A DNA stretch of 64,000 nt from Bombus terrestris (taxonomy: Eukaryota; Arthropoda; Insecta; Hymenoptera; Apidae), in the NCBI RefSeq assembly GCF_910591885.1, contig NC_063278.1, forward strand, positions 7,227,501 to 7,291,500, given 5' to 3'. Of the stretch, positions 50,101 through 63,010 are shown piece after piece. The stretch's first letter is position 1. The number at the start of each line of letters is the position of its first letter. The notes beneath the pieces were generated by a model. That model had not been told where the DNA came from. It saw only the letters and a program-made list of their open reading frames with translations, and ran no database searches. The translations under genes and the position numbers were made by a program.

Positions 50101-53100
50101 GTATTTGATGAAAAGAGTATAGTATTCCATCGATGAGATAACTGTATTCTAATAGCTGCGAATTTGTTAAGCAAATTCCTGCCGATTGAATTCATTGAAT
50201 GAACGAAAAATCATAGGTGGTGGGTAGAATCGATTTTTATTACGTAAAATATTTGTTTCCCATGAGATTCGGACAAATGAAGCTATGCTATACTGTATTC
50301 CAAATGTATCGCGTCAGACCCCAAGCATAAAGCGACACGAATCAATCTTCGATGAAATCACTGCAATTTCCCGCGGATGCCCCATCCATCATCCATCAAT
50401 ATCTTCGTAGACCCCGAAACCATCTATTCATCGTTTCAACAAACTCGGGATTCACCTCGCGGAAAGTTAACTCGCGAGAAATCTTGTTTTCCGCTGAATC
50501 CAAGCTGGTTTCGAGGCATCCGGGCCGAAGTTGTAAATAGAGATTCTAGGAAATGCTAATAAAACATCCTATGGCATCGCTCCACGGCGTGGCTAGACAC
50601 GACTGATGAGGATCCGCGCGCACGTAGGTATCTATGCTCGCCGGTGCCCCCTTCAATTCGCGTATTCTCTCTTTTTTTTTTTTCTTCATTCGCGTACCGT
50701 CGCTGAACCGACTGAATAGCTGGCTAAAAAGCTCTTTTCAAACACGGCTTAGAACTCCGTGACCGTGAACGCGCGCCAGATTAGACGTGCCTCTTTGCTT
50801 TCTCCTGGCTTCGTCTGACGTCGACTCGATCTTGGAAAAATTTCTTTTCACACAGGAACTCTAATTAATTTAGGCTTGGCTCGTTGAAATATTTAAAATA
50901 CACCAGAATATTTCTACATATTTCCAGAAATATCCTCGTTTTTACTTTATTCCAATCTTATCGAATGTATAGAATATATCACTTACGCGTTAGATGATTT
51001 CTTCCAAAGATTGTGATCGTTCCGAACGAAAGTCAACCAAGAACAGTACCATAACTCGATAGCTACTTATAGTAAAGAAAATTGTACACTCGCGTCAAAT
51101 AAATAAGTTTAGGCGAGAGAACGTATCCGACGTGGACACGTTCAGGCTGCTCGATTGCTTGTATTTTTTTACGCTACGCATCATTAGAGCGTCATCAAGA
51201 GGCGGATGATAAACGACGTAAAGGAAACAGGTTTTCAATTTTGAAAAAGCCGCACATCACATTCACGTGGGATTAATTAATGACCCACGCGACTTCGTTG
51301 CCTCGTTCCCAATTATGTGAAGTCGGAAGAGGCGATGTTTGATAGAACGACGAAAATGATAAATTCAACATTTTTCGAATAACTCGACCCACGTAGAATA
51401 TCAATTACCTTTTAAGTATCTTATTTGAGATCCGAATTGAAACACGACCAATGAGACTAGATTCTTTTCAAGATTTACGAGCGGTCCCTGCTGAGTGGAA
51501 TTTACTGTTCATCGCAAAATAATCCGAGTACGTGAAGAATACACCTAACTGATAATTTCCGAGATTTACTCTCGCCTTCGTAACTATACAGTGTTTATTT
51601 GTTGTACTTAAAATTTATTTGAAGAAGATACCATATTAGATAAGTTGTTTAAATTAACGATACGATAGGTCGATAAATATAGAAGCTACATACTTGGAAC
51701 GTGACCAAATTATAAAAACCGATGCTTAGTTTTCCTCTTCATCGAAAGACCGATAAGCGAAAATAGATGCAGCAAAGTGATGTGCAATCTGCTTCAGACC
51801 TTCGACTCTCGTTACGTTCCATTGTTTATTGCCTTCACCTGCGTTCTATTCAACTGTAAAACGTAATTGAAGTAAGTCCCTGGAGATCGTCGTCTTTTTC
51901 CTCGTTCGACTGACAATTAGCGGATGATTAGATGGTGCAGTATGTAGGTTAGGCGATCACGAGCCACGAGGACTGAAGGAAAACAACGAATTATGCGAGT
52001 TCTTACGTGTGTCGCCCGTTACTGCGATACACGACATAAGAATGATATATGGCGCGAGCTGAAAATAGCACCGTGAATATATAGAAACGTGGAAACGGAA
52101 GTCTGGCTATAAGCGAACGATGCTCTTTGAAAATTATTCCTCCTTACAATTGTGTTCGTCTGTATCTTGGCCAGAATTTGTACGATTGTTATTCTATAAG
52201 GCATCGTGTAAAAACAAGAGGGTCGATCAATTGATAAAAGCCATAAAAATTCATAAAGACGAAGTATTCTTGCGTTCTCAATTAAAAACCGACTACAGAA
52301 CTCAGAGTTCATTCGCGTACCATTGCTATCTCGTTTCTTTCAGTCGACGACCCTCTTGGTTGATAAAAATTCATAGTTGCAACGCTTAGCTCATGATTCG
52401 CGAATTACATAACGCGATCTCGTTGCGTCACAGCATGGATAAGCTCCGTATTTCTCGGTAATTATTGAATCGTAAATGAGAAACATGCGACACTGCTCGT
52501 AGCAAAAACGAGACGTCACGTGCTAGTTGATTAATCCGCTGAAATCGAGACGCTTGCCGTGCCACGTGCGAATTTTCTGTAACAAGCGAAAAATGATACG
52601 CGAAAGAGACCTGGTCGAACGTTCTTATAAGAAATTACGATAAGGAACGTTAGTTCCTCGATACCGTAGAACGCAGAACCAAGTCAGAGTAGAAGTGAAA
52701 TTTCAACTTTTCATTCCGTAAACACCTCCGTAATATCCTCATCGATTTTCTTGGCAGAATTAATAGCCAAGAATTATCTATCAGCTTCTGGACGCGAGGA
52801 AGTGAAAGCGCGGCTCTCATTAATTTCTTCCTAACGTTCCCATCGAATTACCAATCTCTCGACCAGAAGAGAGCCGTGTTTTTCTTCATCGAGAGTCGAT
52901 AGATCGAGAAAATGAAACTCTTCGCTTCTCTTTGATTCGTTTGAAAGGTCGACGCTCTAAGAAGACTCAGCTTCTCTGTCTGCAGAATAAAACTGTAGGC
53001 TATAGGAATCGTGTCGATATCGGAAGGAACCAAGAAATTCCATTGGAGCAGAAGAATACCTCGCCTTACTGGACATCGTAACGCGGAACGAGGAAGCGGA

Positions 53101-53874
53101 ATTGGCGCGGGTCTTGAGCGCCGGACGGAACGCAGGGAAAAGAAATTGAAAGCCACGGAGAAGGATCTGTTAACGAGTTCCCGGAGAAACCGCGCAGTCT
53201 TGAAATCCTCCAGGGAGTAATAATAACGAGCGGGCAAGTAGATCGCGAGGTCAGGGCATTTGCTTCGATTAATAGCGGATTAGCCGTCTAACTCTGTCTC
53301 GCAACAAGAACAGCTGGTCGTGAACGACCAAGAGGACGACGAAGACGACAAGGACTACGCCAGTCTGGAATGAGAATAGACGACATGCCGTGTATATTTT
53401 ATCTCCTCCTCTTTCAACATCTTTCTCAGCCTAGTCGAATGGAAAAGGGAACAAACTAAATCGTTTCATATGCTCCGTCGCCTTCTTTTTTGTTTTGCAC
53501 TACTTAGCGACGTATAGTTCTCGACATGTCGAGAGCATATTGTTTATAAGCTGACTGTTTCATTAAACAGTGTTCTGTTTTTGATAGGAAAATTTCAGAA
53601 GAATTGATAAACTACTTTATGAATTTCAACAGTGGAAAACTATACATCGAAGGATATAGAAATAGTTCCAGGAGAAAAATTTTGATCAAATTTTAAGTTA
53701 GAGATTTGATAAGTTAGACTTAGGAAAGACGAATTCGGTCATTCAAACTATATTTCTAAAGTTTCTACGGAGGAATGAAAACGTTGACGATGGAACGGTG
53801 CTTTTCTGTAATAAAAGCTTCCGATAAAAAGACGACGAAACTCGTGAAACGACCTAGTAACAGGAAGAATACAC

Positions 53875-54050
53875 GGAAGAGCGAAGGATGTGCGAGAAGA
53901 ATGTAGAGAAGTCGAAAAATAATGAAAAAGACTTTCGAAGGAAGACAAAAAAAAGAAGAACGAAGCTCCGAAGAAGAAAAGAACGCGAGATCGTCTACGG
54001 TAGAGGGAAAAGAGGAGGAGGGAGGCTGGGAAAAAAGGGAAAAGAAAATG
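53875..54050 (+). repeat. Polypurine-rich tract
   Basis: About 175 nt with a strong A/G bias on the + strand, including runs such as aaaagaagaacgaag and gggaaaagaggaggaggg. Pyrimidines are scattered through it. The opposite strand is correspondingly pyrimidine-rich, which creates the long low-complexity minus-strand ORFs seen here. Confidence 0.7.
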
Positions 54051-55954
54051 TCGAGCCGTTTCTGGCGTCCAGAAATATATTTGGCTCGGGCTGTTCTTCC
54101 GTTCGCAGCGCGCAACCGCTGCCGGAAAACTCAAAGCGCTTACCTTCGTGGAATAATTAAATCGGTTCGTAGAGAGTGGTCGAGGAACCCTCCAGGGAAT
54201 GGCAAAAGGGCTGTCACGATTTTCTGCGTCACGCGCATCCGTGGACTGAACTCGAAAATTTACTCGACTGTCGACGTCGTCGACTTTTGCTATGCTTTTC
54301 TAGCTCGACGTCTCCACATTCGGTCCTATTCTTTACAACAACTCTGTTTTCTGGCCGCGTTGCACCGTCCAACGAGATTGCACGGTTGTTGAAATGCAGC
54401 AACAAATTGTGAACGAACTGTACAGTTCAGTTCCTTGAAACGATTCGTACACGTTCACGGAATTACAAGCGACTGCAGTTCCGTATTCACGATTACAGTG
54501 ATAGGTTTAATGCATAGGTAGCAAAGTTTATGCCGTGGTCGTCATTATGGTTTCGAAATTGTACGGTGTAAGAGAGGATTTTTCGTATAATGTTGCTAGT
54601 GATCGAACAGAATAATGGCTCAATCGAGTTCTTGCCTTATACGGAACACTCGTTATTCGAGAATGAGGGTTCTCGAAGCAGTTTCAACAACAGCAAACAC
54701 AAATTAACCTAATCTAATCTAAAAACACTGATGATACGTGGTATCTTTGTAAACAGAAAACGCGACAAAGACAATTTTGGACCGATGAACTAACCGAGTC
54801 CACGCAGACATCGTCTCTTTCCCATTGTCACAATTCAGCTATTCCGCTTAATAGTCACGTGGGAGTGAGAGACGTCGAAGCGAGGAGGATTCATTGAAAT
54901 TACGGTCGGAGGGGAGTGGGCAGAGACATAAAGCGAGAAAGAGAGTCACGTCGAGTCGCGAATTAAATCTCATCATCGAGGAGGAAGGTATAGTTTGACC
55001 CAGTGACACCAGGGTTTTAGCTTGACCCCGTGATTCAAACAAAAACTAGCAAACAATAGGAAATACAATGGCTTCGAAATACACACGTTTCTCCTAGGGT
55101 GGTCCTCTTTTACTCCAAGAGAAATTCTCAACCTCTCGATGTTATATTTGCGCGAATCTCCTCCTCCTGCTCCTCGTAAGTCATATGTTTTCCTCCTCAC
55201 AAAACGCAGTGCGCGTTCTCTAATTACCAGGAACATCGACTACGTGCGAGTTACGCGATTACAAACTTTGCTGAATTACGAGTGGCTACGAGTGATGCGT
55301 ATTCTCACGTTGATTTACGTAAGTAGCGTAAATTGCGTTGGTCCTGGCACGCGTTAAACAGCGCACGCCTACTTGAACAATGAAACGTTGCATAGTCGGC
55401 GAGAAATCGGTTTGGCGAACGTGTCTCGTTCGATCGTAACACTGGTCACGTGCATTCGATCGATTAATCGTAGTTTCGAGTCACGAATAATTCTTATTTT
55501 CTTCTGAACATAATTGCTTGTCCGAATTTTAGAGATTCAACTTTGTATCACTCTGTATATTTTAGAGATCAATTCGTATACCTGTCTTCGTATACCTGTC
55601 GAACTGATCTAGTGCAATCCGTAACTCTCTCGAATCAAACGATATAATATATTATACCTGCCTAAAATAACCGGGATAGCGACAGCCTGTGGAAAGCGTA
55701 TCGCGATCGTATTCCGAAAGCCAATATCTCATGCCAATCAGAATCGCGTTTGGACATCTCCCAATCCGAAATAAGCCGGTATTGTCCAACTGAAAAATCA
55801 TTTCATCAATTATATCATTCAGCGTCGCTATATCTACAATCGTGTATCAATCCCGCTAATAAATAAATCCGCTTTTCTATTCACACGTTAATCACATCAA
55901 ACGATGTTATTCGACATTACTTTGAGTTCGTAAGATGGGCCGTATAGAGTCCAC

Positions 55955-56227
55955 TATCGATAAGCTTGTCGAGGGGATAGTATCGTCGCTTCGAAGTTCT
56001 CTTTTCTGTCATCGCACGATTCAGTTTGTGTCGCGGGATTGAGCGACGCGTGTCGTCGATGCATGCGCTTTGCATGTCGTTCGAACTTTTCTCTCGTTCG
56101 TGATTTTTACTCTATACGTACTGTGTCTCTACGATGTTAGTTGTCCGTTGCGAAACCTGGTATTTTTGGATTCTGGATTTTGGAATTAGAATAGAACAGA
56201 GTGCGAGAAGAATAGAAGAATAATCGG
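55955..56227 (+). promoter_or_regulatory. Candidate internal promoter and alternative first exon
   Basis: TATCGATA, the perfect DREF element of insects, is at 55955-55962. TCAGTTTG, an insect initiator-like sequence, follows at 56021. About 200 nt on comes a good splice donor (aatcgg|gtgagt, exon end 56227). This spacing and order fit an alternative, leader-only first exon that could splice to 62599. Inference only. Confidence 0.3.
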
Positions 56228-59200
56228 GTGAGTTCGGCAGGCTGAATGTTATCGCGAGACTCGTGGGGATTCGGTTAGTAAATTTTTGCTTGTGGTGGTG
56301 TGGTACGAGCGTGGATTTTAGGGAAGTAAACGTAGTATCTCGATGCCAATTTTATTTTTAACCCTTTAAAAGCTGCGGTTGAATGGAAGAGTCGCGTCAC
56401 GGAGCGTAGATATTTCATTGTATTTGAATGGAAGAGGCGCGTTTGCGCTTTGATAAAGATGATATCGAGAGTTTCAAAGGAACCAGCTGTGTTGAAAAGA
56501 AAGATCACAGTGGACTTTCTTTTGACTCGCATTAGAAACTCCTTTTGTTCGTTTATTAATTAATCTCGCTTCCGTTATTCTTCCTACCCGATAAACGTTT
56601 GACGGATAGCTCGGGTTATAATTTCAGACGATTCAAATGTAAGGTCGATGATTAAACGTATTTCGTTCGTATTAATCTGGTTTTAGAAACTCTGTTCGTT
56701 TTACCGTACCTCCATAAGATAACGATTTCGTGGAATTTATATTCGGAAGATATACGACGAGTCTCGACGGAAGAGTTCAATCGGTCGAATACACCGAGGT
56801 GGTACGCCAGGTTACAATTTTAGAAGCGGACAGATAGAAAGAAGGATTGTACTCCGCGAATATCATGCTCCGGGATTCGACACGAGCCGATTCAGGGGTT
56901 TCTGCCCCGAATACGAGTGTTCGACTTCGCGTACGAGAGTATTCGCGGCCAGAAATACATTTGACCGTAAGTTATCTCGGTGTCGATGATCGACACTGTT
57001 CGAGTATTGACTCGAGCAACGTGACAGACACCTTCCTTGCGATAGTGGCCACGAATTCGATTTGATCATTTTTAACGCGTCGAAATATTTCATCCGTTAC
57101 TAACTTCCATTCCAGGAAGTTTATCGAATTCGTTAAATAGCGTTGACGTAATTAAACTCGCGACTTTGATACCTTATTTTTAGAATTAGGATACTCGAAT
57201 ATTCTAGTATTTACTCGGTATTTACTCGGTGTTTTCCGATTCAGTCGTCGCCTCCTAGATCCTGCGTGTGAATGTTCGCATCACGTCTAATATTACAGGA
57301 CGAACCGAAATAAACTTTGCTCGAGTGCACATAGTGCTGTATGTACGCGTACGAGTCACACCTATCGCTACGTTCGCGTTTGCACACAGCCGTACACATA
57401 CACGAGCCACGATCTGCATGCGAAAGCACGCACGACACGTCTTGCTTATTTGCAAAACTGTGACTCGTTGATCGGTGGATTTTATCACGACTGGTGACGA
57501 TAGATCGCTGTTGCTTGGGCTTCCGTTCGAATAATCAATTCCTTTGAAATCTTCCGGTACTGTCGTTCGGTTGGAACTGGATCGAAGGTTGTATGGAATT
57601 ATCTCGTGACTATTTTTGTCCTATTGTTGATTAACCAAGTAACGATGTTACGACGCGGAAAAAAGCGTATCTTGAACATGAAAAATTCAAGATAAAAAGT
57701 AGAATAGTTGGAGAAATTGAAATTGCCTATAATTGCGATGAATGGTAATAACTCCATCGACAAAAGAAATTTTATCGACGGAATTATAGTCGTCTGTCGT
57801 CGGTGAGTAGCGTGTTTTAAGTTGACACGCGAGCATTCGGTCATCGTATTCTTTTAATTTATCATCGACGTAGTTTTTAATCGGAAATTGATCGCAGATG
57901 TTAAAAGACGTCCTCTAGTCAATCCATGTTATTTCAAGCATTTAAGCAGGCTAGAATACACAAAAGTTTTAAGCAGCCTATCGGCAAAACTTCCGACGTT
58001 GTCGAAAGTCCTGAAGACGTGGAAAACTCACCGAGAAAGTTGATTTATCGAAAAGTTTGCCTAGTAAATTCGAGGCTGTCCTGACGTCGTTGATAGTCGC
58101 ATTGATCGGTTCCTTTTCCTTTCGTTTATCGAGGGGACTCGATGACGAGTTGGAATTTTTGGGTCAATCTGATGGCAAAACTATCGACTAGAGACAGTTT
58201 CACGAAGCCTTCTGCCAGATAATAATTCATATCTTCGCTCCTTGGAAATATTTCAAAGAGATCTAAAAATATTTGCGAAACGAATGCTTGATCGTAATCT
58301 GCCGTTCATCGGCCTTGTGAATTTCACTTGATCTTCTTTTTCAGACCATGGTAAATTAAATTTTCGAAATTTCACTTCGCAACGAACTTCTAAACAAAGT
58401 TTCTTTCGGAGTGTTTATTCTTGATCCTGATTCTTCATATTTCTCGCCTGAGAAGGCAATTTCACGGGCGAACCAGGCAATAAAGAATTTAATATAACGC
58501 CCGGAGACTATGGATGAATGACTTTAGGCTGTTAAGCCTAAAAACTGCTTGACTTAGCGACGAATTCTTGGGTGAAATTCTGTGGAAGGCAAGAGGGCCT
58601 CGGTGAGCGACTTTTCGACCGGCTATTTCGAGAGCCGAAACGCTCAAACCCTCGTGGCGCTCGTTTTACATATTATCGCGATTCCATCTGCGTACGGAGG
58701 TTTTCGCGTTGACCGCGAGAACTGAAGGATCCATACAGCCTTGAGATTAAGTAAACCATACGGCGTCGTTCGCGTAATCGCGCCAATTTCTCTCTCTTTG
58801 CGTATTTATCATACGGACATTTTAAGGAGAAGAAACTCACAGTTCTTCGACGAATCATGTGCAATTTCAATGTCTCGATCGTTTATTATATATAATATCA
58901 AGTCGTTCCACAAGTAACGTTCTTTATCTTTGTTCTGCGAATTTCCAGAGAAATATCGAACGGCAGCTGCTGAAAGCTTGAGTTCGAGCGATTGACGAGT
59001 TAAAACGGTGAATGACGATGAAAGTGATGAATTGGTTTTTATATTAACGTTAAAGAAAGGGTATTTTTAAGGATAGAAATTGGTACTCCTAGTGTGAAAT
59101 GATCACAAGAGCTTGAAGGTTCGATAGAGGGATTCTATATTTTGCCAGTGCATCGATATCGGAATCGATGGACCGTGTCGGTGAAAAATACACGGTCATC

Positions 59201-62200
59201 CTTGAAATCGATTTTTTCCCTCTCTTTCGCACGTTGCATTAAGAACTATTTATAACGAGACACCCTTCTCGTCTCCGATTGTGAAACTGTCTGAACTAAT
59301 TTTCTTCGCGATGCTCCCGCCTCGTTGAGATCTGTATTCTTCCCATCGCGTTGTCCCACTTTTCCCTCATAGATGATAAGCAAATTGAAGGTTTACGCGA
59401 GATGCGTTTTAATTGAGCACGATCGAAGGTAGAGTGAGATTAATTAAGACCATCTTCTGCATAGTAGTATTTCTATGGAATCCTATGGCATCGACCAGTA
59501 ACAGAATTTTGCCGACCTTCTGTTGCAACCTTTCAGGGATTTCGGTGAAGGTTGTAGAATTTGTTTGGTCGTAACATCTATTACATAATTCGCTAATATT
59601 ATTAGCTTGTAAATTATTACGCAGAAGAAGAATATAGTAGTAAGAGTATAGTAACTTTTTGTCATGTATACTTTAATCTTCTGAAACATGACAAGGCCGA
59701 GGCTATTCAATAATGCAGAGATTTGAACTTATTTGAAGTAAATGTCAATCGTGTAAATTTCACGTTTATTTATTTTCATGACTGGGTATGTATTCCTCGA
59801 TAAAATTGCAATTTGAGAAGAATAAAAATGAAAGGTAGGATTATTGCATACACACGGAAACTGAACGTTGCGTGCACCCGACGTGGGTCCGATCACGGGA
59901 TTGACACCGTTTACAGCGTATCGATATTGGCTCGGCCGCTATTTTTAGTGGGCCGTATCGTATTCTAACGATGCAAACCGCAAACGTGACCGAGTTATGC
60001 GACGTTGAGAATCCCTTCTACGTAGAAAACGAAGCGTGTACACCGCTACGTGACAAGCTGACACGCGACCCATTACGATATACACTTATCAGGCCGCGAT
60101 GTGCGATCGTTGTTCGACTTTCTGTCGGTCATTCACGTTCGACGGTCGTTGATTATCCTCTTCTCTCCTGGAACCGTTCCAGGAACACGCGATTTCGACG
60201 TTTCACGGTATTTCCGGCGAAATTCCTAGGTAAACTCGCTTGTTATCCACTTTCGTCGAATATCCGACGAACATCGAAAACGAAAATTCCGTTTCATTCC
60301 GTGTATTCCAACGCTGTGATTTCCCTGGCGAATCTTTTATTCGAACTGATCGAGCAAATTGTCGAAAGGACGAGGTGTGACGCGTTTACCCCAATGTAGA
60401 GGTGGAAAATCTGGAAGTGTGGTCCGTTTGCGATCTTGTTTCAGCATTTCGTTTGTTTCATCGTTGGTTATTTCAAACAGAGAGAGAAAGAGAGAGAAAG
60501 AGGAGGGAGCTGGAAAAGGTAGGTGGTGCCGTTATCACAGGCTAAAGTGATTCATAGATTGGTAGAAAATAGCAAGGTTGTGCAGAGGTTGTTGATTCGT
60601 GAAACGGTGCGGTGGGCAGCAACTCGGAAACCAGGTCGAGGGAGATATACTTTATTTTTATTGAGCCAGCGGAATTGCGCTGTTAGAACCTGTACGCTAT
60701 GCGTTTCGAAACGTTAGACAATCCATCGATCAGAATACCTATTCGGTTTTGAAGGTTACATCATATTCCTGTAAAGAATTTATAGTTTTCGTTGTTACGT
60801 CACCTCTTATCCCTAGCGAACGATATATTTAGAGTACACCATGAATCGTTTACTATAAGCTGAAGATTTACCTAGCCGAAAGTTAAAAACTATACGACGG
60901 TAGTTACGAGACGTTCATCGAGTCGAATTTCATCGCAGAACAACTTTAAAAGAAGGAACTTATTCGAGTATGTTCCGCGTGAAAGTAGCGAGATTGTTTG
61001 AATGATCGTTGACATTAAGGACGCCGACGGGTATCGAGTATTGCCAAACTTTTATAGCAAATGTAATCTTTGGGTAAAAACGAAGGTAGAAAATCTGTAT
61101 GTACGAAGACAGGTTGTCGTAGACCGGAGAAATAGCTTCGACAGAAACGGTACGTCCATAAATTCGTTTGGCATATACTGCAGGGACGGCGTGCGAAAAG
61201 CGAGGACGCCAGGTTCCATTGCTAGATTCCTCGACTAAAAAAAGAAACGACCGATTATTACATACAATGATGATTTACATAACGATGTAGAGATTAGCTG
61301 ACTTACATTGTCACTGATATCAGAGAAACATTAAAAACGCTTATCTTTTATTCTTATCGAAACAATGAATGCAATCTATCATCGTAATCTACGAACGAGG
61401 TGAAGATAGAGAACTCGACAAACGTGATAAGTGGAAGACTATTGAAAGTCGGAGGAAGGCGCCTGGTTCAACGCAAAAGACAAACGCGAAAAAAGAGAAG
61501 CGTCTATCAACGGAAATAGAAAGCACGAATTGTCGGCGCGACGATTTACTTTAAAAGCATAGAAATTAGAATAACTCGCCAGTATTTCTTCGTAGTTCCC
61601 GCGAAGTCTTTGACATCGTGGCGCGAGTAGAATGCGGGATAACGTTAAAAATCATCGCCAGTAAGTTGCCAAACGCACGTCGGAGACAAAGAAAGCTTCG
61701 CTTCGGGAATACAAATTTCCCCTTGCTTGGGTTAATGGGCCGGGGAAAAGGGTAGAGAGGAGAGGAAAAACGTGAGGAACGCGTAACGTGCACGGGTCCC
61801 AGCCATTCGAGCACGATCGAAGCCGTGCACGCACGCCTGGTCACGGCCCGTACGCACGCATTTGCATACGCGTAGCAATGCAGGGTGAAAGTACCGATAC
61901 GACGTTGCGATCTAGCTTGGACAAAGCTTGTCACGCGTTTCGTATACTTCTTCGCGCTTTAGGAAGCTTAGACTGAAATGCGAAATTTCGGAAGAACTAG
62001 CTGGAATATAAATTCATGGTCAAGTAAGAAACGTAGCAAGATCGTAAATCGACTTGCATTGACTATTATGGTAACTTCCAAGATCATTCGAGGCACTTTA
62101 CGAGTCTCCATGAGGATTGTAATAAAGATAATCTTTTCACGAACGAATATTTTTCGAGCAGCGAGAAAAAATGTGTGTTCGTTTCACGTTGTAAAGTATA

Positions 62201-62598
62201 CATACTGCGTTCAAATTTAAGGTTTTAAGTTTTAACGAGTATGGATTAATTACGTAAGAGTTTATAATAACAGTACTTTATACGACTTTAACCGAGATTT
62301 TGATTTCTTACTTTCTTACGTTAAAACTTACTTTGATCTTACTATCTCGCTACGTTTTCCATATCAGCTGTAATTATCATTCTTATCAAGCCGTATGCGA
62401 CGCGGTTACTCGGCGCAAACGTAGTAGATGCCATAGTAAATCATTTCTAATTACGTACACCGTGTCCAAGACAAAGGGCGAGATTTATAGGACGCGATCT
62501 CCACGGTTTCACACCGCGTACCGTGGGTATCATATCCGAAAATACATCCACCTCGGATCAGCCGGGATAAATACTAATTTATATTTATCTTCTTTCAG

Positions 62599-63010
62599 AT
62601 CACGTCTGATGCCCGCAATACATCGAAGAACGCGAAGATGTAGCTTGATCAGCCGCCACTAGCCGCGTGACCATCAAGAATCGAATTCCGCCGCAGTAAC
62701 AGTGGACATACTTGGTCTATAATTAAACTATATAATGTGCTGACGGTGTACCCTAACGTGAACTCGCGCTCGCGTACCAGTTGAGCTCTACGACAAACAA
62801 GAACCTTCCTCCTCCGTTGTTCAATGCTTGCTAAAAGAACTACTTAACATCTAAACCGTCGAGAACGAGAGATCAGGCAAAAAGACCGAAGAAAAGAAAA
62901 CGAATCGAACGATGGGGGGACAGGCAGAGGGAGCGAGGATCGCGTGGACAGTGGCTCGACTTCCGTCGTGGCCGTGGAGAACGAGAATCTTGGGCCAGTT
63001 GGCCTGAGAT
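62599..63010 (+). other. 5' leader with five short upstream ORFs
   Basis: After the acceptor at 62598 the exon carries upstream ATGs at 62609 (17 sense codons), 62638 (ATGTAG, a minimal start-stop), 62735 (ATG TGC TGA), 62824 (7 sense codons) and 62912 (31 sense codons). All terminate before the main ATG at 63011. The last is in the same frame as the main ORF and its TGA (63005-63007) lies 3 nt before that ATG. Confidence 0.45.

Larger units (their letters stand above)
38575..62598 (+). other. Large (about 24 kb) gene-poor GC-richer region, probable intron
   Basis: No conserved coding exon, tRNA or recognisable transposon was found across this block. The longest ORFs (130 to 163 codons at 46798, 48200, 53922 and 59971) have no recognisable domains and overlap ORFs on the other strand, as expected from CpG-rich, stop-poor DNA. 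Notable parts are listed separately: a GA tract, a CpG-dense block, a polypurine tract and a DRE-containing candidate promoter. The right end is a strong acceptor, ttatcttctttcag (62585-62598). Confidence 0.45.

Noticed and set aside
53748..54392. Low-complexity ORFs on both strands
   Set aside because: Explained by the polypurine/polypyrimidine tract.
59971..60399. 142-codon plus-strand ORF
   Set aside because: No recognised family or splice context; similar chance ORFs are frequent in this GC-richer block.
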